Shown: piece after piece, positions 14,180-22,363 of the stretch
How the letters are laid out: each line of letters opens with the position of its first letter
Position numbering within the stretch: position 1 is the stretch's first letter
IMG/VR virus record: IMGVR_UViG_3300043464_000831
Span: 1-35,386 of that record
Length of the DNA stretch: 35,386 nt
Origin: a virus
Direction: 5' to 3' (one strand)
The notes under the pieces: model-generated
The model's input: the letters and a program-made list of their open reading frames with translations, nothing else
What the model was told of the DNA's origin: nothing
The model's database searches: none
Position numbers and translations under genes: made by a program

Positions 14180-14787
14180 TGGTAGCTGCCCCATTTCTGT
14201 GACGAGAGAAGCGATTCCACAGCAAACTCCAGCGGCTTGCTGATGCTGCCCACGAGCACCGTGCTGCGGCTTTCGTACCAGTGGCCAACCAGCATCAGGC
14301 AGGCGTGGCGAATGGCGGCAGGCACGCTTGAGCCAGCGGCCCCGTAGCCGGCCCACCACGTCACGCTGATGGCGTTGTCATCCATGAGATGCGGCGGCCA
14401 CGTCTGGCCGTACAAAGTCTTCACCGCCCCTGGCGTGCTGCTGCGGTCCACGCGGTAGCTGGCTGTCGAGTAGGTGGCTGTCGTGCCGTTCTCGTAGGTG
14501 AACGTCAGGGCCACCGCCGTGGTCGTGCCGGCCGTCGCCATGGGTGGCCGTGGTAGCTCGATGTCGTGGGTGCCGTCTGGCGGGAACGAGTCAAACCGCA
14601 TCACCCACTGCGTATTGACCAGCGTGCGATCTAGGTACTGCTCGCACCACTCGCGGGCTGCCGTGATCAGCGTGCCGATGTAAGCGTCATCTTCGCTTGT
14701 ATCAACCCGCAGATGGGCCTTAGCTTCCGCGAGCGTGACGGGCTCAACGGCTGGCGGCGTCTGTCGAGTCAGGCTTCGATACTGCAC
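14176..14787 (-). CDS. Head-tail connector / adaptor (HK97 gp6-like)
   Basis: The 203-residue protein begins with the characteristic PVTLAEAKAHLRVDTSEDDAYIGTLITAAREWCEQYLDRTL pattern (about residues 16-57) of gp6/gp15-type adaptors. These form a ring under the portal. A beta-rich insertion follows (about 60-150), then the closing helix PAAIRHACLMLVGHWYESR. The start is a GTG at 14787 with AGAGG upstream. It overlaps the small gene before it by 44 bases. Confidence 0.88.
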   Translation of the reverse strand: MQYRSLTRQTPPAVEPVTLAEAKAHLRVDTSEDDAYIGTLITAAREWCEQYLDRTLVNTQWVMRFDSFPPDGTHDIELPRPPMATAGTTTAVALTFTYENGTTATYSTASYRVDRSSTPGAVKTLYGQTWPPHLMDDNAISVTWWAGYGAAGSSVPAAIRHACLMLVGHWYESRSTVLVGSISKPLEFAVESLLSSQKWGSYQ

Positions 14788-14983
14788 GGCGGCCTCTTCG
14801 CTTTGGGGTGGCGTCTGCGGTTTCTACGTCGTGCTCAAGGGCAGCCGTTTCGATCAGCGACGGCTGGTGGTCTTCCACCGCGACACGCTGAGCGAGCAGC
14901 TGCGTGGTGATGCCGCCAGGAAGCTCAGCCACTTGCCCCTTGCGGTAACCACGCCACGCGCGGGTAAACATAATCTTCGGCAT
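14744..14983 (-). CDS. Small protein of the head module, 79 aa
   Basis: The ATG at 14983 overlaps the stop of the upstream glycosyltransferase-like gene (TAATG). The N-terminal part (MFTRAWRGYRKGQVAELPGG) resembles short phage head-module proteins that begin with a small beta-barrel-like 'KAWRGYKKGDVVEL' pattern. The end (about 55-79) is polar, basic and probably disordered. It overlaps the connector start by 44 bases. Function unknown. Confidence 0.55.
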   Translation of the reverse strand: MPKIMFTRAWRGYRKGQVAELPGGITTQLLAQRVAVEDHQPSLIETAALEHDVETADATPKRRGRRAVSKPDSTDAASR

Positions 14984-15714
14984 TAGCCCACACTCCATGC
15001 AGATTCAGGCGGCTTCCCCGTGTTCGTGAACTCAGTAGTCCACTGGAAAACAGGGGCAGTAAGGTTCTTGCCGGGCCACGTCACCACGTACTCACCATGG
15101 CCCAAAACGACACGCGGCGAGACAAAAACGCGGTTGCCGCTGTCTCGCCAGTTCCGCCACCACCAGATGTCTGGATCGGTGCGGCCGTCGTTCCACCCGC
15201 CTTGCGGGTCTGGCTTGCTCCAGAACCACGGTTTCTTTGTTCTCTTGAGTGCCGCCGTACTGATGACGGTGCAGCCAAAGTGTGCCGTGTCCACTTCCTG
15301 CACGGGTTCTGAAAACCATTCTTTCGGCACCTGCGTGTGCCCATCGTCTGGCGGATTGTCCAGCGTGCCTTTAAGCGTCAGCATCGGGCGGCCGTCTTCA
15401 CGCTTGGTCTGCATGCCAGTGATGGCGTCGCACTGAAACGTCATAGCCATTGCGAATAACTGCTCAACGTCCTGCCTGGTGAAAAACGTGTCGTAGTCAA
15501 TGGCCAGCAGGTACTCGCACGAGTCGATGAACTGCTCCATCACGCGGGTGTTTACCTGATCCCAGAACGCACCAGTGCCCATGGTGGGGCGAATGCCGAG
15601 CGGCATCAGGGCCTGAGCCCACGCGAAGTGGTTGCTGGTGAACGAAAGCCGTGGCATGGAGAGCACGGCCTCCACTCGGATGTCAACTTCGGTGCCACCT
15701 ACCTTGACCAGCAT
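14983..15714 (-). CDS. Glycosyltransferase-like protein in the head module
   Basis: The 243-residue protein has a nucleotide-sugar transferase (GT-A) look. It has a D-x-D metal motif at Asp73-Tyr-Asp75 (YLLAIDYDTFFT), a later DPDIWWWRNWRDSGNRVFV segment and a HFGCTVISTAAL acceptor-side region. It should transfer a sugar to an unknown target. It lies between the major capsid gene and the head-tail connectors, an unusual place that suggests glycosylation of a virion protein. The ATG at 15714 is chosen because GAGG lies just upstream and because starting at 15777 would place the terminator hairpin inside the gene. Confidence 0.65.
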   Translation of the reverse strand: MLVKVGGTEVDIRVEAVLSMPRLSFTSNHFAWAQALMPLGIRPTMGTGAFWDQVNTRVMEQFIDSCEYLLAIDYDTFFTRQDVEQLFAMAMTFQCDAITGMQTKREDGRPMLTLKGTLDNPPDDGHTQVPKEWFSEPVQEVDTAHFGCTVISTAALKRTKKPWFWSKPDPQGGWNDGRTDPDIWWWRNWRDSGNRVFVSPRVVLGHGEYVVTWPGKNLTAPVFQWTTEFTNTGKPPESAWSVG

Positions 15715-15728
15715 GCGTGCCTCAAGAA

Positions 15729-15765
15729 AGAGAGCGGGCGGCCCCGTTGTGGAAGCCGCCCGCTC
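15729..15765 (-). terminator. Terminator hairpin after the major capsid gene
   Basis: GAGCGGGCGGC (15732-15742) and GCCGCCCGCTC (15755-15765) make a perfect 11-pair stem with a 12-base loop. On the minus strand it is followed by TCTTTCTT. It lies 30 bases after the capsid stop and just before the next gene. It probably lowers transcription of later genes relative to capsid, or protects the capsid mRNA 3' end. Confidence 0.75.
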
Positions 15766-15794
15766 AAGATTGCACACTCGTCAAGCCGTCAGGC

Positions 15795-17117
15795 TCACGC
15801 ACCCACGAGGCCGATCATCGGGCCGGCCACGGTGTCGGTGCCCAGGTTCGCGTGCGTGATGGCAACGCGAGCCACTGCCCGAATCACGGTCTGGTCCGAC
15901 AGGAAGTTCACCTGATCGCTGCTGGCGATCTCGATGGCCTGGCGGATGCCGTAGTAGGAACTGTTGGCCATGTTGCCGTACAGCGCCATGATGGCACCCG
16001 TCGAGTCCGCACCGGCCGGCAGGCGGTCGGTGAGGACGACTTCCGAGCCGAGGAACGTCGGACCCATGCCCTGCGACAGACCAACCGAACCGCCCTGGGC
16101 CAAGTCAAGGTTCTGCATGCACGCCGCGAAGAAGAACGGCGAGCAGAACCACTTGGCACCGGCACGTGAGTGCTGCGGAACCCTGGCCATCATGGCCAGC
16201 AGGTTGGCCTTGGTAACCTCGTCGGGCGTGTCACCGGCAGCCGTCACGAGCGAGGCGGCATAGGTGGCAGCAGACGCCGCCAGCAGGCCACCCGTGTAGG
16301 TCGTGACGAGCCCGGCAACCGCTGGGGCGTTGCTGGGGTTGCCGCTCCACGCAGCCTCTTCCACGGCGTTGCTGAGCGTCAGGGCGAGCTCAGCAGCGAT
16401 CCAGTCGGCGATCGACACGATGGAGTCCTGCAGGAGCTCGCTCGCAATCGTCACCGCACCCGTGACCTTCTTCGCAGTCAGAGTGACCTGATTGGAAGTG
16501 GGGTCGCTCGCAGTGATGGCCGAGTTCTCATTGATCCAGTACGCGGTCGCACCGGCCGTCCGTCGCGGGAACAGCAGCACGTCGCTCGGCATGACCACGT
16601 TGGTGGCGTTTTGCGCAAACGCGGAGTACTGGTCAACTAAGCGAATCACGGCCGATGACAACGAATCCGGCACGAATGCAGATCCGGTCGTAGCGCCGGT
16701 CGAGCCCTGGGCACGAGCCTCAACGCCGTGGTCATGGCACCACCGCTTCGCGTCGGCGTCGCCGCTCTTAGCCTTGAACCACATGCCCACCGAGTAGGCG
16801 TCCTTGGCGTTCTCAAACGCACGGAGCCGGCCCGAGAACGGAACCGCTTCGATGCGGGTCTTGTCGCTACGCTCTTCGGTCACTTCGGGGGCCGGCGTGC
16901 AGCGGTCAACCACGCTGCGGAGATTCTTGGCCGACTCAGCCACCGACTTCTCAAAGTCGATCCGCTTGGCCAGCTTGCCGGCCTCGGTGTTCATCGCCTC
17001 GAGTTCAAGATCGCGCTCGGCAATCTTGTCGGCATCGGTACTCTCGATCGCACGCACGGCGTCGATACGGTTGGCGAGGTTAACGGCCTCGTCCTGCAGC
17101 TTCTTGAGGTTGTCCAC
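15795..17117 (-). CDS. Major capsid protein, HK97 fold
   Basis: The 440-residue protein has the standard two-part build. A helical scaffold-like delta domain (about 1-100, VDNLKKLQDEAVNLANRIDA onward) is normally cut off by the prohead protease. A capsid domain follows, with YWINENSAITASDPT, LTAKKVTGAVTIASELLQDS and the closing NFLSDQTVIRAVARVA typical of the HK97 family. The start is the GTG at 17117, which has GGCGGAG upstream; the frame extends further to 17297, but that part overlaps another small gene and looks unlike capsid. It follows portal and protease in the usual order and is followed by a strong hairpin. Confidence 0.93.
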   Translation of the reverse strand: MDNLKKLQDEAVNLANRIDAVRAIESTDADKIAERDLELEAMNTEAGKLAKRIDFEKSVAESAKNLRSVVDRCTPAPEVTEERSDKTRIEAVPFSGRLRAFENAKDAYSVGMWFKAKSGDADAKRWCHDHGVEARAQGSTGATTGSAFVPDSLSSAVIRLVDQYSAFAQNATNVVMPSDVLLFPRRTAGATAYWINENSAITASDPTSNQVTLTAKKVTGAVTIASELLQDSIVSIADWIAAELALTLSNAVEEAAWSGNPSNAPAVAGLVTTYTGGLLAASAATYAASLVTAAGDTPDEVTKANLLAMMARVPQHSRAGAKWFCSPFFFAACMQNLDLAQGGSVGLSQGMGPTFLGSEVVLTDRLPAGADSTGAIMALYGNMANSSYYGIRQAIEIASSDQVNFLSDQTVIRAVARVAITHANLGTDTVAGPMIGLVGA

Positions 17118-17164
17118 GTGGTATATCTCCGCCGGCGGTATTGCCGATGGATTCCACTGTGCCT

Positions 17165-17335
17165 CTAGCGTGCCGGCCTCTTGCAGAACCGGACTTCCGA
17201 ATGTGTTGTTTTTACAAACACGACAGCACGAGCGCCGCATCGCGGGCAACGCAAATACTGTTGACGCTCTTCGCCACACGGGCGAGAGGAACGGCACCGC
17301 AACTTCTCGCCGCAGGTGCAGCGGGCCTCAGACAT
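17165..17335 (-). CDS. Small zinc-ribbon protein between protease and capsid genes
   Basis: A 56-residue frame starts with the ATG at 17335, overlapping the protease stop, and ends at 17165, 48 bases before the capsid start. It begins MSEARCTCGEKLRCR and has Cys6, Cys8, Cys14, Cys20, Cys30, Cys33 and Cys51, including a CPRCGARAVVFV knuckle like those of zinc ribbons. It is basic. An AAGG lies about 12 bases upstream of the ATG. The frame lies in a different phase from the upstream extension of capsid, and its content is much more protein-like. It may be a transcription or assembly factor; the position in the head module is unusual. Confidence 0.65.
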   Translation of the reverse strand: MSEARCTCGEKLRCRSSRPCGEERQQYLRCPRCGARAVVFVKTTHSEVRFCKRPAR

Positions 17336-17972
17336 TCTTCAGCCTTAAGGTGGCAGCCCAGGCGGCGGCGACGCCCCGCAAGGCCGAACGCGAACTAACC
17401 GCCCGAACTGCCGGCTCTTCGGCGGACTGCGATGCAATCCATGCCTCGTATGAACGCATGGCGACGCTGGCAGACGTTGACGGGTACGCAGGCGTAAGCA
17501 CTGGGCCAACGTCATACAGCCCGCTCACCTCGCGGATCTGGCGGATTGCTTGGCCACCGTCGCCAGTGCGGAACGCTTCCCCGTCTTTGCCAACCGTGAA
17601 CGCGAATGAACTGCCAGCCACGTCCTTGCGGGCGATGAGTTCCAGAACGTCGGCACGGCTCACGGGCGGAGTGACCACGTACCGCAGCCCCTTGCTATCG
17701 CTGGAGAGTTCCAGTGTGCCGCTTGAGGTGCGACCGAGCACGATGTTGCTGTCATGGTTGAACAGGGCCACCACGTCCTGCTTGCCACGCTGGCGGCTCA
17801 GCACCTTGTCAAAAGCACCCGGCAGGATTTCTTCCTTGAACCCGCCCAGGTCAAGGCTCATGCGGTTGTAGACGGCGGCGTAGCCGATGATGGCTGCCCG
17901 GCCGTCAGCACGCTGCTCAACGATGAGCTCGTCAGTCTCGTCAAAGGCGAAGTCGCGGCGCTCAAGTTCCAT
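17328..17972 (-). CDS. Prohead protease, HK97 family
   Basis: The 214-residue protein follows the HK97 prohead protease pattern. It has GYAAVYNRMSLDLGGFKEEILPGAF at the N-terminal side, catalytic His73 in ALFNHDSNIVLGRT, and the catalytic serine in AGSSFAFTV (Ser121 or Ser122). It cleaves the capsid delta domain and itself during head maturation. The ATG at 17972 is preferred because CAGGAGG precedes it; it overlaps the portal stop by 11 bases. The C-terminal 40 residues are Ala/Ser-rich and probably a propeptide. Confidence 0.92.
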   Translation of the reverse strand: MELERRDFAFDETDELIVEQRADGRAAIIGYAAVYNRMSLDLGGFKEEILPGAFDKVLSRQRGKQDVVALFNHDSNIVLGRTSSGTLELSSDSKGLRYVVTPPVSRADVLELIARKDVAGSSFAFTVGKDGEAFRTGDGGQAIRQIREVSGLYDVGPVLTPAYPSTSASVAMRSYEAWIASQSAEEPAVRAVSSRSALRGVAAAWAATLRLKNV

Positions 17973-19266
17973 TCGTCGGCACCTCCTGGGCGGTAGTCGT
18001 GTCTTCGGCATCGTCTTCTGGCGTGCCGTCCGATGGCTCGCCCAGCGTGTCCTGCGGCATCGGCTGCGGATCTTGCGGCTGTGGCTCGCCTGCCTTCTCC
18101 AGCGTGGTCATGTTCAGCTGAATGAAGTGCTGATCGCCTTGCGGGCCGATCGGGTTAAGGTTCTCGAGCTCACGAATCTCGTTTACCGTCATCCAGCCGT
18201 TTTGCAGGGCAGAAACGTAGTAGGCAGACCGGCTTGCGTGGTCGCCGCGAAGCAGGCCACTGACGCTGTGCTCTGCGAAATACTTCTCGTCATCTACGAT
18301 CAAGTCACGGCTGATGGCTGCTTCCCACCGCTTGAGGTGAGGCAGCAGGCAGTGCTGCACAAACTCTGTGCCCTGCACTTCGATGTTGTTGAACGTGCTG
18401 CGGTCCAGCATCTGGATCATGTGGGGCGGCACGCGAAACGCCCGGCAGATTTCAACCACTTGAAAAGCCCGGCTCTCAAGCATCTGGGCTGCTTCGTTTG
18501 AGCCGCTGAGCTCGTGGGCCTTCACGCCGTTAGGCAGCACAGCTGTGCGGAAAGCCCGATCGGCACCACGGTGCATCCGCTCCCACTGCTCGCGGAGTCG
18601 CTCGGCCGCCTCAATGGGAATCGGGTTGTCACTCTCCAGCACGATGCCGGGCCGGGCACCGTTTCCGAAGTAGGTGCTGCCGTGTGTCTCAAGGGCTTGG
18701 GCCAGGCCGATGGCGTTCTGGAAAATCTTGTAGGTGGGGATGGCCTTTATGCCGTCCTCGGTCGTGAATCGCAGGGCGAAAATCTGCTCTTGGCTGTAGA
18801 TCGTCTGCTGGCCACTTGGCTCGCGGTACCGATACCGCAGCTTGCCATCAGACAACCGCTCTGCCTCCATGCGGCTGGAGTGCAGCGGCCACAGTTCTGA
18901 CACGGCACCTCGAGCACCTGGGCGGATCTCGGCGTAGCTCGCACCGTAGTGCAGATACATGCCGGTCATCCAATCGCGGAACTCTTGGGCCGTCTGCCAG
19001 GGATTTGGCTGCTGGTGGAGCAGGCGATACACGGGATGGCTCGTGGCCTTCTGTTTCCCGCCGTTGGCCATCCGCTCGTAGATGTGCAGCGGCAGGGCAG
19101 ATACCGCATCCGATATGACACGGATGCAGGCCGTGTAGGCCGAGCACGCCATGGAGTTGTCAGCGTTGACGCGGATGCCGGAAGGCGTGCGGCTGGAACT
19201 CACCTCGGGCCAGTCAATGCCGCGAAGGTCAAACATCTTGAAGTCGGCGGCGGCGTTTTCGCTCAT
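17962..19266 (-). CDS. Portal protein, HK97 family
   Basis: The 434-residue protein has the typical portal course: ACIRVISDAVSALPLHIYER near residue 50, HPVYRLLHQQPNPWQTAQEF near 80, a YLHYGASYAEI segment, EHITT-like FALRFTTEDGI, and later FRVPPHMIQMLDRSTFNNIEVQ. The C-terminal about 60 residues are Pro/Glu/Asp-rich. It forms the dodecameric DNA entry channel. The ATG at 19266 overlaps the terminase stop by ATGA; a longer frame to 19320 lies inside the terminase gene and is not used. Confidence 0.93.
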   Translation of the reverse strand: MSENAAADFKMFDLRGIDWPEVSSSRTPSGIRVNADNSMACSAYTACIRVISDAVSALPLHIYERMANGGKQKATSHPVYRLLHQQPNPWQTAQEFRDWMTGMYLHYGASYAEIRPGARGAVSELWPLHSSRMEAERLSDGKLRYRYREPSGQQTIYSQEQIFALRFTTEDGIKAIPTYKIFQNAIGLAQALETHGSTYFGNGARPGIVLESDNPIPIEAAERLREQWERMHRGADRAFRTAVLPNGVKAHELSGSNEAAQMLESRAFQVVEICRAFRVPPHMIQMLDRSTFNNIEVQGTEFVQHCLLPHLKRWEAAISRDLIVDDEKYFAEHSVSGLLRGDHASRSAYYVSALQNGWMTVNEIRELENLNPIGPQGDQHFIQLNMTTLEKAGEPQPQDPQPMPQDTLGEPSDGTPEDDAEDTTTAQEVPTNGT

Positions 19267-20828
19267 AGAGTCACGATGTCCCAGGACTGTTCCGGCGTGG
19301 CTGCGGTTGCCGTTTGCCACAGCCCGATGGCCATGACCAGCGACACGATGCCGTCTATGCGTTCTGTGCTCTTGGCCTTGCTTGGCTTAATATTTCCGGC
19401 TGCGGAATCTTGCTGAATGGCCACGTTGGCGGCCTGCCAGCTGAGGACGGGGTGCGCTCCGTGTATCAGTTTTCCAGACACGCACCAGTTTTCGAGTTGC
19501 TTTGAGGGCGCTGATAAAGATCCATATCCCTGTCGAAAGTCTGACATGGGCAGCCCGTCGCCTTGCAGTTGTTGGCCGAGTTGCGCCGAGTTCCACGGGT
19601 CTAGGCCGATGCCACGCACCTTGTACTTTGAGCAGATGGCGTTGATGTCTGAACGCACTTGGTCGAAGTCGGTGACGTTGCCATCAGTCATGTTCAGATG
19701 CCCCTGCCGATGCCACGTCAGGTAGGGCACTTTGTCGCGGCGCTCTCTCTGGTGGGCATTGTCGCTCGGTATCCAGAAGTGCGGCTCAATCCAAAACGTG
19801 CCGTCATCAAGCGGGAAGAGCAGCACCAGGGCTGTGGTGTCAAACGTCGTGGCCAAGTCCAACCCGGCCCAGCACTCGCGGCCCGCGAGATCCACCGGAC
19901 AGGGCTTGTCGCCCTGCTGCCAGTGATCCATTCTCAACCACCTAGTTGACTGTTCCGTCCATTGGTTCAAAAAAAGTTGGCGAAAAACATTTTCATACGT
20001 CGGCATCTCAACCGCCCGAGCACACTCGCTCCGCAGGAAGTCCATGCGCACGGAAACGCCGAGGTTTGGATTGGCCTTCTTCCACGTCTCTTCGGCTTTC
20101 CAGTCATCCGCAATGTCGGCGGCATAGATGGCCGGCAGAAACGTCTCGTCTTTGACCGTGCCAGCGGCCACAGCTTCAGCGTATTTCCAAATTTCCCAGC
20201 AGACGCTTTTGCGGTCAAAGCCTGCCGTGGTGAGCGCCACCGTCAGCGGCTGACGCCGAGCACCTTGGCTGCTGAGCATGACTTCCCACATCTCGCGGTT
20301 AGAAACGTGGAGCTCGTCAAAGATGACGCCGTGAGCGGAGAGCCCATGTTGAATACCGGCCTCCGCACTCAACGCCTTGTACGTTCCGTGCGTCGCCTCT
20401 CGCACGATCGCGTTGCGGTACACCTTGAGATGCTGCCTCAGCACTGGCGACTGCTCGACGTAGACGCGGGCCATGTCAAAAACGAGCCGGGCCTGATCGC
20501 GTGAGGCTGCGCAGGAATAGACTTCACAGCCGGGCTCGTTCTCCATCAGCAGCTTGAGTGCGATTCCCGCGCATAAACTGCTCTTTCCATTTTTGCGCGG
20601 AATCGCCAGCAGGCTGGTGCGGACTTTGCGCACGTCGCCATCAGTGGCGAAGAGCTTTCGCACGTAGTCCTGCTGCCACGGCTCAAGCGTGAACGGCTTG
20701 CCGCCGAGCTCGCCCTTGGCGTGCGTCAGGTGCTTGTGGAAGAAACGCACCGCCAGACAGGAGGAGCACTTTTCGCACGGGTGCTCAAGCGAACATTCGG
20801 GCGTCTTCTTCGTCTGCTTGCGGGCCAT
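19263..20828 (-). CDS. terL: Terminase large subunit
   Basis: The 521-residue protein has an ATPase domain with a Walker A-type PRKNGKSS (about 77-84) and Walker B VIFDELH (Asp171, Glu172). It also has an RNase H-like nuclease domain with Asp324 (GLDLATTFD), Asp410 (GIGLDPWN) and Asp492 (RIDGIVS). This is the HK97-type Terminase_1 family and packages DNA into proheads. An odd feature is an N-terminal C-x5-C-x2-C-x2-C cluster (Cys12, 18, 21, 24) that may bind zinc. The gene overlaps the small terminase gene by 44 bases. A TTG at 20834 is an alternative start. Confidence 0.95.
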   Translation of the reverse strand: MARKQTKKTPECSLEHPCEKCSSCLAVRFFHKHLTHAKGELGGKPFTLEPWQQDYVRKLFATDGDVRKVRTSLLAIPRKNGKSSLCAGIALKLLMENEPGCEVYSCAASRDQARLVFDMARVYVEQSPVLRQHLKVYRNAIVREATHGTYKALSAEAGIQHGLSAHGVIFDELHVSNREMWEVMLSSQGARRQPLTVALTTAGFDRKSVCWEIWKYAEAVAAGTVKDETFLPAIYAADIADDWKAEETWKKANPNLGVSVRMDFLRSECARAVEMPTYENVFRQLFLNQWTEQSTRWLRMDHWQQGDKPCPVDLAGRECWAGLDLATTFDTTALVLLFPLDDGTFWIEPHFWIPSDNAHQRERRDKVPYLTWHRQGHLNMTDGNVTDFDQVRSDINAICSKYKVRGIGLDPWNSAQLGQQLQGDGLPMSDFRQGYGSLSAPSKQLENWCVSGKLIHGAHPVLSWQAANVAIQQDSAAGNIKPSKAKSTERIDGIVSLVMAIGLWQTATAATPEQSWDIVTL

Positions 20829-21243
20829 TTTCAACCGCCGAAACGCGGGCCAGCGCCGAGGCCGTCAGGCCGAACTCGGCCGCGAACTTTAGCATCTGGT
20901 TTCTCGCGTCGCGTTTGCGGTTCCACGCCGGGTGATTGCTTACCCTACCCTTATCGTCCATGAACGTGGCCCCGCTGGCCTTGATTTCACGGTCGGCCTC
21001 AATCATGTCCGCGAGCGAATCGCAGTAAGCGGCCAGCGTCTGTTGGTGCCTGGGGCTCATGACCTTGGACGCCTCAAGCATCGGCACGATCCGCTCCCAC
21101 TCTTCGCGGGCGAGATCCGAGAGCCAGTGCGGAGCAGGCGGGATGCCCGGAACCGCGTCTATGCCGGACTTGTGCGGCCCCCTAACCCGAGCACCGCGAA
21201 GCTTAAGCAGCGGTTTAGGCGTCGGCTTGCGGCCCTTGCCCAT
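20785..21243 (-). CDS. terS: Terminase small subunit, P27 family
   Basis: The 152-residue protein starts MGKGRKPTPKPLLKLRG and contains PGIPPAPHWLSDLAREEWERIVPMLEA and LAAYCDSLADMIEADREI. This is the pattern of P27-type small terminases, which recognise phage DNA and hand it to the large subunit. The ATG at 21243 has GGGAG eight bases upstream. It lies between the HNH nuclease and the large terminase, the normal order for cos-type phages. Confidence 0.92.
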   Translation of the reverse strand: MGKGRKPTPKPLLKLRGARVRGPHKSGIDAVPGIPPAPHWLSDLAREEWERIVPMLEASKVMSPRHQQTLAAYCDSLADMIEADREIKASGATFMDDKGRVSNHPAWNRKRDARNQMLKFAAEFGLTASALARVSAVENGPQADEEDARMFA

Positions 21244-21298
21244 GTTGCAAACTCCCAATTTCGGCCCCGCGTATAGAAGCAGGAACTTCTGGTTTTCC

Positions 21299-21631
21299 TC
21301 AGACGGGGGGGTAGGGATCCGAACCGCCCCCCCTCTGCCGCTCAGCGTTGGTCTTTCGGCTGTGGCACGACACGCACCGGGCCGCTCCGTTGGTCACGTC
21401 ATACCGCAGGTCAGGGGCCACACTTACTGGCACTACGTGATCTGCGTGCATGTCACGGCCATGGGCCACACGGCCGCAGTCAACGCATTGCCAGTGGCAT
21501 CGGTTCAGCACCGCCTGCCTCCACGCCTTGTGGGCTGCTGAGCAATAGCCACGGGCTGCCGCGTTGGGCCTGGCCTCTCGCGTGCGAGGGCCAAGACGCA
21601 GCGGCCTATGGCTGGGTATCTTGGTAGGCAC
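21299..21631 (-). CDS. HNH endonuclease
   Basis: The 110-residue protein has an HNH motif with zinc knuckles: CVDCG, then MHADHVVPVS, DVTNGAARCVSCHSRKTNAER. It is encoded directly upstream of the terminase genes. In HK97-like phages this nuclease works with the terminase in cutting at cos, which suggests cohesive-end packaging here. The N-terminal 30 residues are Arg/Pro-rich. Confidence 0.9.
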   Translation of the reverse strand: MPTKIPSHRPLRLGPRTREARPNAAARGYCSAAHKAWRQAVLNRCHWQCVDCGRVAHGRDMHADHVVPVSVAPDLRYDVTNGAARCVSCHSRKTNAERQRGGGSDPYPPV

Positions 21632-21632
21632 G

Positions 21633-21989
21633 TCAGCTCTTCAGCATCACCACGCCAGCGGTGCCCGTGCTGTTGGTGGTGGCCGAGACGATCTTGAGGT
21701 ACTCAACGCCGAATACTTCATCGGGCAGGGCATACGCTCGCCCGTCCGTGCTCGATGCCGACAGAGTCAGGTCAGCCACGCTACCGTCAGACTTATAGAG
21801 TCGGCGGAAGGTTCCGGCCGTGCTGGTGCCAACCCACATCTGGAGCGTGCTGGCGTTCGTGCTCATCGTGCCCAGCGACACTACAGCACCAGCCACATCA
21901 CGCATGTCCAGCGTGGTAGCCGATGCCGTGGCAGTGTGCAGGGTGATGTCAATGTCACGGTTCTTGCGGCTCAGAATGTTGTCGGCCAT
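21633..21989 (-). CDS. Putative virion surface protein, 118 aa
   Basis: The protein is rich in Ser, Thr, Ala and Val and looks entirely beta-structured (VVSLGTMSTNASTLQMWVG; ADLTLSASSTDGRAYALPDE; VEYLKIVSATT). It has a good ribosome site (TAGGAG). It stands between the fibre-like gene and the HNH-terminase cluster. A role as decoration or fibre subunit is a guess from composition and position; no family recognised. Confidence 0.55.
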   Translation of the reverse strand: MADNILSRKNRDIDITLHTATASATTLDMRDVAGAVVSLGTMSTNASTLQMWVGTSTAGTFRRLYKSDGSVADLTLSASSTDGRAYALPDEVFGVEYLKIVSATTNSTGTAGVVMLKS

Positions 21990-22045
21990 GGGTAGCTCCT
22001 AGGTGTGGTTACTGTAAGGGAATCTGCGGGAACTCTTGCAGTCCA

Positions 22046-22363
22046 CTAGCTCACAGAACTAGGGGACTCTGGCAGCAGGGCGACGGCGTCGGCCAGGGGG
22101 ATGACTTCGATCTGCTGCATCATCCCTGGCGTTACAAACGCAAACCCGCCAGCCAGAATCCCGCCTTCGCCTACTTCGCTGAGAACGTCGCCGCAGAGCA
22201 TCCATCGGCCATCAGTGAGTTGCCGACCGGCCGGAACGTGGCGACGGTCGCCGTGCTCCTCCTGCACGTTGTAGAGCAGGACGGCAACGTCGTATGAGTA
22301 GACGAGAGCAAGGTCTTTGCACTCGGCGTAGGGCATCGGGAGCGCGAGGTCGGAGAGTGTCAT
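22046..22363 (-). CDS. Hypothetical protein, 105 aa
   Basis: The ATG at 22363 overlaps the stop of the fibre-like gene by ATGA. The protein is mixed alpha/beta (DLALVYSYDVAVLLYNVQEEHG; then GRWMLCGDVLSEVGEGG) with no membrane segment. The tight coupling to the fibre-like gene suggests a chaperone or partner of that protein, but I recognise no family. A 56-base gap follows before the next gene. Confidence 0.6.
   Translation of the reverse strand: MTLSDLALPMPYAECKDLALVYSYDVAVLLYNVQEEHGDRRHVPAGRQLTDGRWMLCGDVLSEVGEGGILAGGFAFVTPGMMQQIEVIPLADAVALLPESPSSVS

Noticed and set aside
17118-17297. N-terminal extension of the capsid frame
   Set aside because: It overlaps the zinc-ribbon gene in another frame, does not look like a capsid start, and the GTG at 17117 has a good ribosome site.
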